This document shows, piece after piece, positions 18,368-26,344 of a stretch of DNA of 64,000 bases. The notes under the pieces are model-generated. The model searched no databases. It saw only the letters and a list, made by a program, of their open reading frames with translations, and was not told the DNA's origin. Position 1 is the stretch's first letter. The number at the start of each line of letters is the position of its first letter. The stretch lies in the NCBI RefSeq assembly GCF_022524485.1, contig NZ_JAKXMK010000029.1, positions 111,918 to 175,917 of the forward strand. The letters run 5' to 3'. Origin of the DNA: Pseudonocardia alaniniphila (lineage in GTDB: Bacteria; Actinomycetota; Actinomycetes; Mycobacteriales; Pseudonocardiaceae). Made by a program: the position numbers and the translations under genes.

Positions 18368-19369
18368 TCAGTCGAGGTGGGGAAGGCCCGGGGTCGGGTG
18401 CGGTGGTGGTGAGGTGACCGGACTCGTCGTGGCCGGTGTCGTACCGGCGGGCGGGGCCGAGGTCGGTGGCGCCGAGGTGGGTGGCGCAGACGTGGGTGGC
18501 GTGGTCGGTCGGACCGTGGTCGGGCGGGGCGCCGAAGTGGTGGTCGGGGGAGCCGGGGCGGTGGAGGTGGGCGGCGGGGTCGTGACCGGCGGCCTGGTGG
18601 TCGAGGGCGGGGCCGGCGGGGCAGGCGGGCGCGTCGACGTGCTCGGCGGTGCCGGTTGCGGCGGAGCGGGATGTGGCGGCGCGGGATGCGGTGGCGCCGG
18701 GTGTGGCGGCGCCGGGCGGGGCGGACCCTGATGTGGAGGCTCCGGGTGCGGTGAATGCGGGTGGTGCGGGGCCGGCGGCGGCCATGGGCGGGGCGGCAGC
18801 GGGGCGGGCGAGTGCGGCCGTGGTCGTGGATCGGGTGAATAGTCCGGGGCCGGTGCCGCGGCCGGCGGGTCGACCCGCTCCGGGCGTGCCACGGCAGGCG
18901 GGGGTGCGACCGGGCGTGGCGGGGCGGGAGCAGCTGCAGGGGTGGTGACCAGCTCGCCGGCCTGCGGTGCGGGAACGGGTAGGGGCGCGGGCTGCTCGCT
19001 CGGAGCCCGGCCGGCGGTGGGGGCGGCCCAGCGCACCGGCGGTGAGGGGGCAGGCGGTGGAGGCGGCGCGGGCGCGAACGCCGACGGAGCCGGGGTGGTC
19101 GACGGGGCCGGCGCGGCGGTGGCGCGCGCCGGGGCCGGCTCGTTCGCCGGCCGGGGCGCAGCGACCGGAGGGCCGGGCTGCGGGGACGTCGTGAGCGTCC
19201 AGACCGCGACGAGCGCTCCGACGCCGACGACCGCGGTCACGGTCGCGAGTGCGGCACGGGTGCGGGCACGCACCGGGGAGTCGGGGCGGTACAGCAGCAT
19301 CGCCACCGACACGGCTGCCCAGCCGAAGATCGCCAGTGTCGCGATGACGACCGCCCACCGCTGGGACAC
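18368..19369 (-). CDS. Proline-rich membrane-anchored protein
   Basis: A 333-residue protein. Two N-terminal transmembrane helices (VVIATLAIFGWAAVSVAMLL and ALATVTAVVGVGALVAVW) are followed by about 270 residues that are nearly all Pro, Ala, Ser and Thr. These include PHPAP and TSAPP pentapeptide repeats. The GTG start at 19369 has AAAGGGAG upstream. The tail probably extends through the cell wall as a flexible spacer; no catalytic domain is present. Function unknown. It converges on the STAS-sigma gene. Confidence 0.72.
   Translation of the reverse strand: MSQRWAVVIATLAIFGWAAVSVAMLLYRPDSPVRARTRAALATVTAVVGVGALVAVWTLTTSPQPGPPVAAPRPANEPAPARATAAPAPSTTPAPSAFAPAPPPPPAPSPPVRWAAPTAGRAPSEQPAPLPVPAPQAGELVTTPAAAPAPPRPVAPPPAVARPERVDPPAAAPAPDYSPDPRPRPHSPAPLPPRPWPPPAPHHPHSPHPEPPHQGPPRPAPPHPAPPHPAPPHPAPPQPAPPSTSTRPPAPPAPPSTTRPPVTTPPPTSTAPAPPTTTSAPRPTTVRPTTPPTSAPPTSAPPTSAPPAGTTPATTSPVTSPPPHPTPGLPHLD
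18453..18497. repeat. Three 15-bp tandem repeats encoding TSAPP units
   Basis: Three imperfect 15-bp units (18453-18467, 18468-18482, 18483-18497) lie inside the proline-rich gene and encode TSAPP pentapeptides on the minus strand. They preserve frame and could expand or contract by slippage. Confidence 0.6.
18652..18720. repeat. 15-bp tandem repeats encoding PHPAP units
   Basis: About four and a half 15-bp units of the form GGCGGCGCGGGATGC, read on the plus strand, encode repeated PHPAP pentapeptides on the minus strand within the proline-rich tail. Unit length is a multiple of three, so changes in copy number keep the frame. Confidence 0.6.
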
Positions 19370-19816
19370 GCGGCACTCCCTTTGCACAGCGCCGTCCAGG
19401 CGCCGGACGGCATTTCGATCATTCTGCGCCGAGGAGCGCATCACTCGTCAGGGGGTACGAAGCAGAACTTCGCCCCTTTTCCTACGGGCAGCAGCGCGCG
19501 GTGGGACCCGCTCCGGCCCGGCCGAGCAGGTGGGCAGCTCGCCGGGGTCGCGATCGCACACGGTGAAGAGAACCGGGTGGAGTGGCCGGATTCTGCTGAT
19601 CCGGTTCGAAGCGGACGAACGGGCGTCTGTGATGTCGATCTCCCGTACGCTTTGCCCACGGCTGGCATCTCGCGGCTGACCAGGTGCACTGCGCCTGTCC
19701 AGCGGTCGGCGGGACGCACCGGGCGGCAGTGGCGCTCCCTGGAAACCGCCGGTCTCGGTTCGCCGAGCGATTAACCCGACGCTTCCTGTCGGTCCTAGCT
19801 CATAGATTGGAACCAG
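19370..19816. other. Divergent intergenic region upstream of the MFS gene
   Basis: About 450 bp between the proline-rich gene and the exporter. Short frames occur on both strands but none resembles a protein or has a good ribosome-binding site. Promoters for both genes must lie here; I cannot place them. The gap continues into the stem-loop at 19817-19845. Confidence 0.4.
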
Positions 19817-19845
19817 ATGATCCGGGCGCAGATCGCCCGGATCAT
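19817..19845 (+). promoter_or_regulatory. Perfect 12-bp inverted repeat in the MFS leader
   Basis: ATGATCCGGGCG (19817-19828), 5-base loop CAGAT, then CGCCCGGATCAT (19834-19845): a perfect 12-5-12 repeat ending 27 bp before the GTG start of the exporter. It could be an operator for a drug-responsive repressor or an RNA attenuator stem. No U-tract follows, so plain termination is less likely. No adjacent regulator gene explains it. Confidence 0.65.
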
Positions 19846-19872
19846 GCGCCTCCTGCTCCCAGAAGGAAGATC

Positions 19873-21357
19873 GTGACCAACCCATCCGACGTCCTCGATC
19901 CGTCGGCGTCCACTCCCGACAGACCCGATCGGCTCAGCCCGCGGGATCGCACGGTGATCGCCGTGCTGCTCGTCTCGACGTTCGTGGTTATCCTCAACGA
20001 GACGATCATGAGCGTCGCTCTGCCGGTCCTGCTCACCGACCTGCAGGTCGAGGCCAGCGTGGGCCAGTGGCTCACCGCCGGATTCCTCCTCACGATGTCC
20101 GTGGTCATCCCGGTCACCGGCTTCCTCATCCGCCGCGTGCCCACGCGGCTGCTGTACGGCGTCGCCATGTCCCTGTTCAGCGCAGGCACGCTCATCGCGG
20201 CGCTGGCGCCGGGATTCGCGGTTCTGATGGTTGCGCGGGTGGTTCAGGCCGGCGGCACCGCGATCATGCTTCCGCTGCTGATGACCACCGTGATGACGCT
20301 CGTGCCCCCGGCACGCCGAGGCGCGCTGATGGGCAACATCTCGATCGTCATCTCGGTCGCGCCGGCGATCGGCCCCACCGTGTCGGGGCTCGTGCTCGGC
20401 GTCCTCGGCTGGCGCTTCATGTTCTGGCTCGTCCTGCCGATCGCGCTCGTCGTGCTGGTGCTGGGTCTGCAGCGGATCTCCGACGTGGGAGAGCGCAGCA
20501 ACACACCGATCGACGTGGGCTCGGTGGTGCTCTCCGTGCTGGGCTTCGGTGGTCTGGTCTACGGCCTGAGCACGATCGGCGAGTCGGCCACGGGCGTGTC
20601 CCCGTCCGTGTGGGTGTCGTTCGCCGTCGGCGTCGTCGGGCTGGCGCTCTTCGTCGCCCGCCAGATCGTGCTGCAGCGCACCGACCGCGCGCTGCTCGAC
20701 CTGCGCACGTTCAGGGCGCGCACGTTCACCGTCGCCACCGTGATGACGATGCTGATGATGAGCACCCTCTTCGGCGCCATCATCCTGCTGCCCATCTACA
20801 TGCAGAGCGTGCTGATGCTCACGCCTCTCGCCACGGGTCTGTTGCTGCTGCCGGGCGGGCTGCTGATGGGCCTGCTCGGCCCGGTCGTCGGCAGGCTGTA
20901 CGACCGCTTCGGGGCGCGCGCCCTCCTCGTGCCCGGCACGGTGGCCACGAGCGCTGCGCTCTGGTTCACCACGCTCTTCGGCATCGGCACGCCCGTCGTG
21001 CTGGTGCTGGGCTTCCACCTGCTGCTCAGCCTGGGGCTGGCGCTCAGCTTCACCCCGCTCTTCACCGCGGGGCTCGGCGCCGTGGAGCCGCGGCTGTACT
21101 CCTACGGCAGCGCGATCGTCGGCACCACCCAGCAGCTCGCGGGTGCGGCCGGGGTGGCGCTGCTGGTGAGCGTGCTCAGCGTCCGGTCGGCCGATCTGGC
21201 CGCCGAGGGGGCATCCGTGATCGAGCAGACGGCGGGCGGGGTGCACACCGCGTTCGTCGTCGCCGCCGTTCTCTCGGTGATCGCGATCGCCGGCTCGTTC
21301 TTCTTCGGCCGCAAGCCGGCCGTGGGCGGCACGACGGTGCAGGCGGCGATGCACTGA
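19873..21357 (+). CDS. MFS multidrug exporter, DHA2 (14-TMS, EmrB/QacA-like)
   Basis: A 494-residue drug:H+ antiporter with about 14 hydrophobic helices. Motifs include ILNETIMSVALPVLLTDL in helix 1, typical of DHA2, and the antiporter motif C-like segment VISVAPAIGPTVSGLVLG. I chose GTG 19873, preceded by AGAAGGAAG, because homology begins just after it. The inner-membrane exporter likely removes a drug or metabolite; the substrate is unknown. A stem-loop sits in its leader and a strong hairpin lies just after the stop. Confidence 0.88.
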   Translation: MTNPSDVLDPSASTPDRPDRLSPRDRTVIAVLLVSTFVVILNETIMSVALPVLLTDLQVEASVGQWLTAGFLLTMSVVIPVTGFLIRRVPTRLLYGVAMSLFSAGTLIAALAPGFAVLMVARVVQAGGTAIMLPLLMTTVMTLVPPARRGALMGNISIVISVAPAIGPTVSGLVLGVLGWRFMFWLVLPIALVVLVLGLQRISDVGERSNTPIDVGSVVLSVLGFGGLVYGLSTIGESATGVSPSVWVSFAVGVVGLALFVARQIVLQRTDRALLDLRTFRARTFTVATVMTMLMMSTLFGAIILLPIYMQSVLMLTPLATGLLLLPGGLLMGLLGPVVGRLYDRFGARALLVPGTVATSAALWFTTLFGIGTPVVLVLGFHLLLSLGLALSFTPLFTAGLGAVEPRLYSYGSAIVGTTQQLAGAAGVALLVSVLSVRSADLAAEGASVIEQTAGGVHTAFVVAAVLSVIAIAGSFFFGRKPAVGGTTVQAAMH

Positions 21358-21364
21358 CCTCTCT

Positions 21365-21391
21365 GCCCGGGCCGTTACCGGCGGCCCGGGC
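21365..21391 (+). terminator. Hairpin after the MFS gene
   Basis: GCCCGGGCCG (21365-21374), 7-base loop, CGGCCCGGGC (21382-21391): a perfect 10-bp GC stem starting 8 bp after the exporter stop codon. It lacks a U-run, as is common in high-GC actinomycetes. Confidence 0.7.
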
Positions 21392-21407
21392 GGGACGCCG
21401 CGGTCCT

Positions 21408-21440
21408 GGAGAGCACCGCGCTCAGGAGGCGGTGCTCTCC
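21408..21440 (-). terminator. 12-bp stem hairpin at the 3' end of the FDXHR gene
   Basis: GGAGAGCACCGC (21408-21419), 9-base loop, GCGGTGCTCTCC (21429-21440), a perfect 12-bp stem. It overlaps the last codons and stop (21422-21424) of the minus-strand gene. With the neighbouring hairpin it insulates two converging transcripts. Confidence 0.65.
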
Positions 21441-21616
21441 AGCCAGATGCCGTTCTTGGTCTGCACGAGGTCGAGGGAACGCGGATCGATGCAGCCGGCC
21501 TGCGGGCGGTGGGCGTCCCACAGCTGCGCTGTGTCGAAGACGTGCCCGCATCCACCGGTGCGCCTGCAGCAGTGCGCGCGCTCGACCCCGACCCAGGACG
21601 AGCCGCAGCACGCCAT
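21422..21616 (-). CDS. FDXHR family putative zinc-binding protein
   Basis: A 64-residue cysteine-rich protein. It has MACCGSSW at the start, HCCRRTGGCGHVF in the middle, and the family motif as WDAHR (usually FDxHR), followed by a C-containing GCIDP segment. The cysteine and histidine pattern should bind one zinc ion. I prefer the ATG at 21616 (GGAG 9 bp upstream) over 21631. These small proteins are common in actinomycetes; their role is unknown. Confidence 0.7.
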   Translation of the reverse strand: MACCGSSWVGVERAHCCRRTGGCGHVFDTAQLWDAHRPQAGCIDPRSLDLVQTKNGIWLESTAS

Positions 21617-21775
21617 CCGCAGCAGCTCCATGATCGGGAGGTTACGACGTGGCCTCCGCCGGCTCATGATCGGTAGGTGTCGTGATCGAGATGCCGCGCA
21701 TGATCGTTGCGAGATCCGGATTTTCCGCCCTCACGAGGGCGCGCAACCGCATCTCGCGGCGACCTTTGCGCCGGC

Positions 21776-23227
21776 TCAGCGTCCGTGTGTGCTGGCGCTG
21801 TGGTACTCGGTGTAGGTGTAGGGGTTGTCGAGGATCGTGGTCTCGGGAACGTCGGGGTTCATGCCCTTCTCCCAGGCCTCCTCGCCCAGCACCGACCGCA
21901 GGTGTTCGACCGTGGCCTCCACCTCGCGACGAGCGGCGGCGAGGTCGACGCCCACGAGCTCGTGCTCGTGCTTCACCACGCGTCCGTTGACGATCACGGT
22001 GTGCACGTCCCCGCGCTGGGCCTGGAAGGCCACGTGGCCGTAGGGGTTGAGCACCGGGAACGACACGGGCGAGCGGTCGTTCCTGAGCAGCACGACGTCG
22101 GCCTTCTTGCCCGGCTCGAGGCTGCCGAGCTCGCTGTCGCGGCCGAGGGCATGGGCTCCGCCTCGGGTGGCCCACTCGACCACGTGCTGGGCGCGCAGTG
22201 AGACGTGGGTGACGGTCTCGCCCGTGGCGTGGGCCTCGAAGTGCTCCCGCGAGCGGTCGGCGCCCAGCGTGGTGCGCATCGCCGAGAACAGGTCACCGCT
22301 CCACCAGACGCTCGTGTCCATCGACAGCGACACGGGGATGCCGTGCGCGCGCAGGGCCCACGTGGGCGGGTAGCCCTGCCCGGCGCTCTGCTCGCTCTCG
22401 GTGGAGACGGAGACCGATCCGCCGGTGGCGGCGATGCGGTGGTAGGAGTCGGCCGAGAGGGTGGCGGCGTGCACGAAGACGCTGCGCTCGTCGAGGAAAC
22501 CGGCCTCGTGCGCGAGACGGATGCCGTCGTCGTTGGTGGCGCCCCAGACGCCGGCGTGCGTGGTGACGGGCACGCCGAGCTCGCGGGCCACCTCGTACGC
22601 GGCCTTCTCCGGGAAGGCGGGGTCGCCGGTGACGTCGAAGGCGATCTGGAAGCCGAGCATGTCGTCGGCGGCGTCGATCCGACGGCGGGCGAAGGCCTGG
22701 AAGTCGGGGGAGGTCGCCCACTCCCACGGAGCCTGCTGGATGTTGCCGTAGGCGAGCACGAACCGGCCGGGAACGGCCCGCAGGGCGTCGACGGCGGCCT
22801 CGGCGTGGTCGGTGGTCTGCAGGCCGTGGGACCAGTCGACGGTGGTGGTGACACCGGCGTCGATCGCCTCGATCGCGGCGAGCAGGTTGCCCGCGCGGAC
22901 GTCCTGGGGGCGGAAGTGCTTCCCCGACTCGAGGTAGTACCAGACGAAGTACTGCGTGAGCGTCCAGTCGGCGCCGTAGCCGCGCATGGCCGTCTGCCAC
23001 ATGTGCCGGTGAGTGTCGATCATGCCGGGCATGACGATCCCGGTGCGGGCGTCGATCTCGGTAGTGCCCCCCGGCACCTCCAGCCCGGGGCCGACGGCGG
23101 CGATCCGGTCGCCGACCACCAGCACGTCCGTGTCCGGGAGCACCCGGCGCGCGTCGTCGAGGGTGATGACGAGTCCGCCGCGCAGCACCACGGAGCGGTC
23201 GGCGCCGACATCCTGCGGGTCCGTCAT
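21776..23227 (-). CDS. Amidohydrolase family protein (TrzN/AtzB/SsnA-like metal-dependent deaminase or hydrolase)
   Basis: A 483-residue cytosolic metal hydrolase. It has the TIM-barrel HxH motif (DTHRHMW, His73 and His75), later histidines in TTHAG and VHAATL, and an Asp in SMDTSVWW. The GSLEPGKKADVVLL motif near the C-terminus is typical of the family. It should deaminate, dechlorinate or hydrolyse a ring C-N/C-Cl bond; the substrate is unknown. ATG 23227 has GGAG upstream. It is divergent from the iclR gene, with a CGGAC-N4-GTCCG site 33 bp upstream of its start. Confidence 0.85.
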   Translation of the reverse strand: MTDPQDVGADRSVVLRGGLVITLDDARRVLPDTDVLVVGDRIAAVGPGLEVPGGTTEIDARTGIVMPGMIDTHRHMWQTAMRGYGADWTLTQYFVWYYLESGKHFRPQDVRAGNLLAAIEAIDAGVTTTVDWSHGLQTTDHAEAAVDALRAVPGRFVLAYGNIQQAPWEWATSPDFQAFARRRIDAADDMLGFQIAFDVTGDPAFPEKAAYEVARELGVPVTTHAGVWGATNDDGIRLAHEAGFLDERSVFVHAATLSADSYHRIAATGGSVSVSTESEQSAGQGYPPTWALRAHGIPVSLSMDTSVWWSGDLFSAMRTTLGADRSREHFEAHATGETVTHVSLRAQHVVEWATRGGAHALGRDSELGSLEPGKKADVVLLRNDRSPVSFPVLNPYGHVAFQAQRGDVHTVIVNGRVVKHEHELVGVDLAAARREVEATVEHLRSVLGEEAWEKGMNPDVPETTILDNPYTYTEYHSASTHGR

Positions 23228-23259
23228 TCCAGACGCTCCTTCGAACACGGGGGCATTTG

Positions 23260-23273
23260 CGGACGTCTGTCCG
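23260..23273. promoter_or_regulatory. Candidate IclR operator, amidohydrolase side
   Basis: CGGAC-GTCT-GTCCG. The same CGGAC-N4-GTCCG architecture recurs at 24298-24311 before the catabolic operon. That gives one shared site for each transcription unit flanking iclR. Confidence 0.6.
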
Positions 23274-23370
23274 TATGCCGTCAGGGGGCTGCCGATCACC
23301 TTCTCGGACGGTGGTTGCGGTGTCAATCCGCCGTGATGGGGCCCTCCATCTGGCACCTATCGTGTGCTGC

Positions 23371-23385
23371 GTCCGCACAACGGAC
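23371..23385. promoter_or_regulatory. Inverted CGGAC/GTCCG element near the iclR start
   Basis: GTCCG-CACAA-CGGAC uses the same half-sites as the two putative operators but in the opposite arrangement, 45 bp before the iclR start codon. It could serve autoregulation. An overlapping TGTGC-N7-GCACA (23363-23379) is also present. Confidence 0.45.
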
Positions 23386-23430
23386 GTTCGTTACGCTATC
23401 GGGACGCCACATCGAGCTGGGGAGTGAGTC

Positions 23431-24240
23431 ATGCCGCGGGCTGGGACCGGACCGGACTTCATCGAGGCGCTCGCCCGCGGTCTCGAGGTGATCGCGGCCT
23501 TCCGCACGGGCCGGCCCGCCATGTCGCTCACCGAGGTGGCCACGGCCACCGGACTCGCCCGCCCGACGGCCCGCCGGATCCTGCTGACGCTGGAAGAGCT
23601 GGGCTATGTCCGGACGGGAGACGCCGGGTTCACCCTCACTCCTCGCGTGCTGGAGCTCGGGGTCGCCTACGTCCGGTCCACCGGCCTGTGGGACGTGGCG
23701 CGTCCGCACATGGAGCAGCTGGTCGCGCGCACCGAGGAGTCGTGCTCGATCGCGCAGCTGGACGGCTCGGACATCGTCTACGTGGCGCGTGTCGCGGTGC
23801 CGAAGATCGTCGGGCTGTCGGTGCAGATCGGCACGCGGTTCCCCGCGCTGCCCACATCGCTGGGCAAGGTGCTGCTCGCCGCGCTACCGGCCGACGAGCT
23901 CGAGCGGGTGCTGGAGCAGCCCACGCGCTCGGGGCTCACCCCGCGCTGGCAGCCCGACCGCGCCCAGCGCGACACGGAGCTGCGCGAGGTGCGGGCGCGG
24001 GGATGGGCGCTCACCGACGAGCAGCTCGCGCTGGGCATCCGGTCCGTGGCCGCGCCCCTGCGCGACGGCACCGGCCGGGTCGTGGCGAGCATCAACGTCA
24101 ACACCCACGCGGCGGAGACCCCGGTGGAGCGCCTGCTCGAGGAGCACCTGCCGCTTCTCCTGCACACCGCGGGGGAGATCAGCGCCGACTTCGCCCGGCT
24201 CGACACGGTGCCGCATCTGTTCCGCACCGCCGCGTCCTGA
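23431..24240 (+). CDS. IclR family transcriptional regulator (PcaR/PobR-like)
   Basis: A 269-residue IclR-type regulator. The winged helix-turn-helix is in residues 12-75 (FIEALARGLEVIAAF ... MSLTEVATATGLARPTARRIL). The C-terminal effector domain includes YVARV, PTSLGKVLLAAL and GIRSVAAPLRDGTG. It resembles the beta-ketoadipate-pathway group PcaR/PobR that responds to aromatic acids. Its position between the amidohydrolase and the dioxygenase operon, with matching palindromes at both promoters, makes it their likely controller. Confidence 0.9.
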   Translation: MPRAGTGPDFIEALARGLEVIAAFRTGRPAMSLTEVATATGLARPTARRILLTLEELGYVRTGDAGFTLTPRVLELGVAYVRSTGLWDVARPHMEQLVARTEESCSIAQLDGSDIVYVARVAVPKIVGLSVQIGTRFPALPTSLGKVLLAALPADELERVLEQPTRSGLTPRWQPDRAQRDTELREVRARGWALTDEQLALGIRSVAAPLRDGTGRVVASINVNTHAAETPVERLLEEHLPLLLHTAGEISADFARLDTVPHLFRTAAS

Positions 24241-24297
24241 CCCGCCCCCGCGGGCTACGGCTTTGCCTCGCCCCGGGCATATGTCACGATCGAGCTG

Positions 24298-24311
24298 CGG
24301 ACGGTCGTCCG
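24298..24311. promoter_or_regulatory. Candidate IclR operator, operon side
   Basis: CGGAC-GGTC-GTCCG, ending 25 bp before the CoA-transferase ATG. It matches the site at 23260-23273 in both arms and spacing. A further half-site-like GCGGACGG follows at 24316-24323. Confidence 0.6.
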
Positions 24312-24336
24312 TGACGCGGACGGAGAGGCCGATTTG

Positions 24337-25539
24337 ATGTCAGGTGGTACGCCGGAGGGCGCCGGGGGAGCGGGACCTCTCTCAGGTGTGCTCGTGGCCG
24401 ACTTCTCACGGGTGCTCGCCGGCCCCTACGCCACGATGCTGCTCGCCGACATGGGCGCCGAGGTCGTGAAGGTCGAGGGCCCCGATGGCGACGAGACCCG
24501 CACGTGGATGCCCCCGGTGCGCGACGGGGTCTCCACGTACTACCTGGGCGTCAACCGCGGGAAGCGGTCGATGGCGCTCGACCTGCGCGACGAGGGCGAT
24601 GCTGCGCTCGGCCGCGAGCTCGCCCGCCGCGCCGACGTGGTGATCGAGAACTTCAAGCCGGGAGGCCTTGCGAAGTTCGGGTTGGACTTCCCCTCCGTGA
24701 GCGCCACGAACCCGGGGGTCGTGTACGCCTCGATCAGCGGCTTCGGCTCCGGGAAGGGGGCACACGTCCCCGGCTACGACCTCATGGTGCAGGCGATCTC
24801 GGGGCTGATGAGCCTCACCGGCGACCCGGACGGTCCGCCCTACCGGGCGGGCATCTCGGTGTTCGACGTGATGGCGGGCAACCACGCGGTGATCGGGATC
24901 CTGGCCGCACTGCGGCACCGCGATGCCACCGGGCAGGGCCAGCACGTGGAGGTCAACCTGTTGTCCTCGGCGCTGACCGGCCTGGTCAACCACAGCTCGG
25001 CCTACGTCTCGGCAGGCGTGGTGCCCTACCGCATGGGCAACGCCCACCCGAGCGTCTTCCCGTACGAGCCGCTGCCGACAGCCGACGACGACCTGATCGT
25101 CGCCGCGGCCAACGACCGGCAGTTCCGCAAGCTGTGCGACGTGCTCGAGATCCCGCAGGTGGCCGACGACCCGCGGTTCGCCCGCAACGCCGACCGCACG
25201 GCCAACCGGGAGGAGCTGCGGCCGATCCTGGTGGAGCGGCTCGCGCAGCGCAGTGCCACGGAGTGGTTCGATGCGCTGGTGGCTGTCGGGGTGCCGTGCG
25301 GGCCCATCCAGACGATCGACGGCGGCTTCGCCATGGCCGAGCGCTTCGGGCTCGACCCCGTGGTGCATGCCGGGGAGGGCGAGCGCGCCGTGCCGAGTCC
25401 GCGGCACCCCATCCGGTTCTCCGAGACCCCGGCCCGGTACGAGCTACCGCCCCCGGAGCTGGACGAGCACGGCGCGGAGCTGCGCAAATGGCTCGCGACC
25501 CCCCAGGATCAGGCGACGCAGGAGGACACGCGTGGCTGA
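24337..25539 (+). CDS. CaiB/BaiF family (class III) CoA-transferase
   Basis: A 400-residue family III CoA-transferase, which moves CoA between carboxylic acids through an aspartyl-CoA intermediate. It has the N-terminal LAGPYATMLLADMGAEVVKVE signature, and Asp177 in the segment YRAGISVFDVMAG is the likely catalytic residue. I chose ATG 24337 with GGAGAGG upstream; a TTG codon lies just before it. It is first in a five-gene operon and overlaps the next gene by 8 bp. It probably activates a ring-cleavage product or other acid as a CoA thioester. Confidence 0.9.
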   Translation: MSGGTPEGAGGAGPLSGVLVADFSRVLAGPYATMLLADMGAEVVKVEGPDGDETRTWMPPVRDGVSTYYLGVNRGKRSMALDLRDEGDAALGRELARRADVVIENFKPGGLAKFGLDFPSVSATNPGVVYASISGFGSGKGAHVPGYDLMVQAISGLMSLTGDPDGPPYRAGISVFDVMAGNHAVIGILAALRHRDATGQGQHVEVNLLSSALTGLVNHSSAYVSAGVVPYRMGNAHPSVFPYEPLPTADDDLIVAAANDRQFRKLCDVLEIPQVADDPRFARNADRTANREELRPILVERLAQRSATEWFDALVAVGVPCGPIQTIDGGFAMAERFGLDPVVHAGEGERAVPSPRHPIRFSETPARYELPPPELDEHGAELRKWLATPQDQATQEDTRG

Positions 25540-26344
25540 ACAGCCCACCTACCCGACGGCGCTCGGCGCGTCGAGCCCCACGACCATCACGCTCCTCGGC
25601 CAGGACCTCGCCACGGACGTCATGGGCAACGTCGGGTTCGGCGAGCTGGCGTTCTGGCTGGCCACGCAGGAACGCCCGTCGAAGGGGCAGGTCCGGGTCT
25701 TCGAGGCCGTGCTGGCCGCGCTCGCCGACCACGGGTTCACGCCGACGGCGATCGTCACGCGGCTGACGTACCTGTCGGCACCCGACTCGGTTCAAGGCGC
25801 GCTCGCCGCCGGGCTGCTCGGTGGCGGCTCGCGGTTCCTCGGCGTCACCGAGGACACCGGCCGATTCCTGCACGACGTGCTGGCCGATGCGCAGGACGTG
25901 CCGTCCGACGACGCCGGCTGGGACGCGCTCGCGCTGGAGACCGTCACCGCGCAGCGGGCGGCGAAGCGATTCGTGCCCGGCCTGGGGCACCACGTGCACA
26001 AGGACGGCGACCCTCGCACGCCGCGGCTGATGCAGATCGCCCGCGAGGAGGGCCAGTTCGGCCCGCACCTCGCGCTGTTCGAGGCCATCGGCCGTGTCCA
26101 CCCGCAGGTGCTGGGGCGGACCCTGCCGCTCAACGGCGCCGGGGTGTGCGGGGCCGCGCTGGCCGATCTCGGGCTACCGCTCCCACTGCTGCGCGGCTTC
26201 GCGCTGCTCGCTCGCACGGCGGGGCTCATCGGGCAGCTCGCGGAGGAGCTGCGGCACCCGGTCGGCAACGACATCTTCCTGTCGGTCGACCTGAACAACC
26301 GTTCGGTCGCCCCGGACCCGTGGACCTCGGACGGCGCGCGGTGA
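25532..26344 (+). CDS. Citryl-CoA lyase-like protein (citrate synthase superfamily, short form)
   Basis: A 270-residue protein of the citrate synthase/citryl-CoA lyase fold. It carries GLGHHVHKDGDPR, equivalent to the citrate-synthase GxGHxVxxxxDPR loop, and NGAGVCGAALADLGLP. It is shorter than citrate synthase (about 370-430) and close in length to the lyase domain of ATP-citrate lyase. Expected chemistry is retro-Claisen cleavage of a CoA thioester to acetyl-CoA plus a keto acid. It starts at GTG 25532 inside the previous gene (GGAGGA upstream) and overlaps the next gene by 4 bp. After CoA activation it could release acetyl-CoA. Confidence 0.8.
   Translation: MAEQPTYPTALGASSPTTITLLGQDLATDVMGNVGFGELAFWLATQERPSKGQVRVFEAVLAALADHGFTPTAIVTRLTYLSAPDSVQGALAAGLLGGGSRFLGVTEDTGRFLHDVLADAQDVPSDDAGWDALALETVTAQRAAKRFVPGLGHHVHKDGDPRTPRLMQIAREEGQFGPHLALFEAIGRVHPQVLGRTLPLNGAGVCGAALADLGLPLPLLRGFALLARTAGLIGQLAEELRHPVGNDIFLSVDLNNRSVAPDPWTSDGAR

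Noticed and set aside
19795..21555. Long minus-strand frame (586 codons) opposite the MFS gene
   Set aside because: Its product is an Arg/His/Gln-rich shadow with no domain. The plus strand encodes a clear 14-helix transporter with an RBS.
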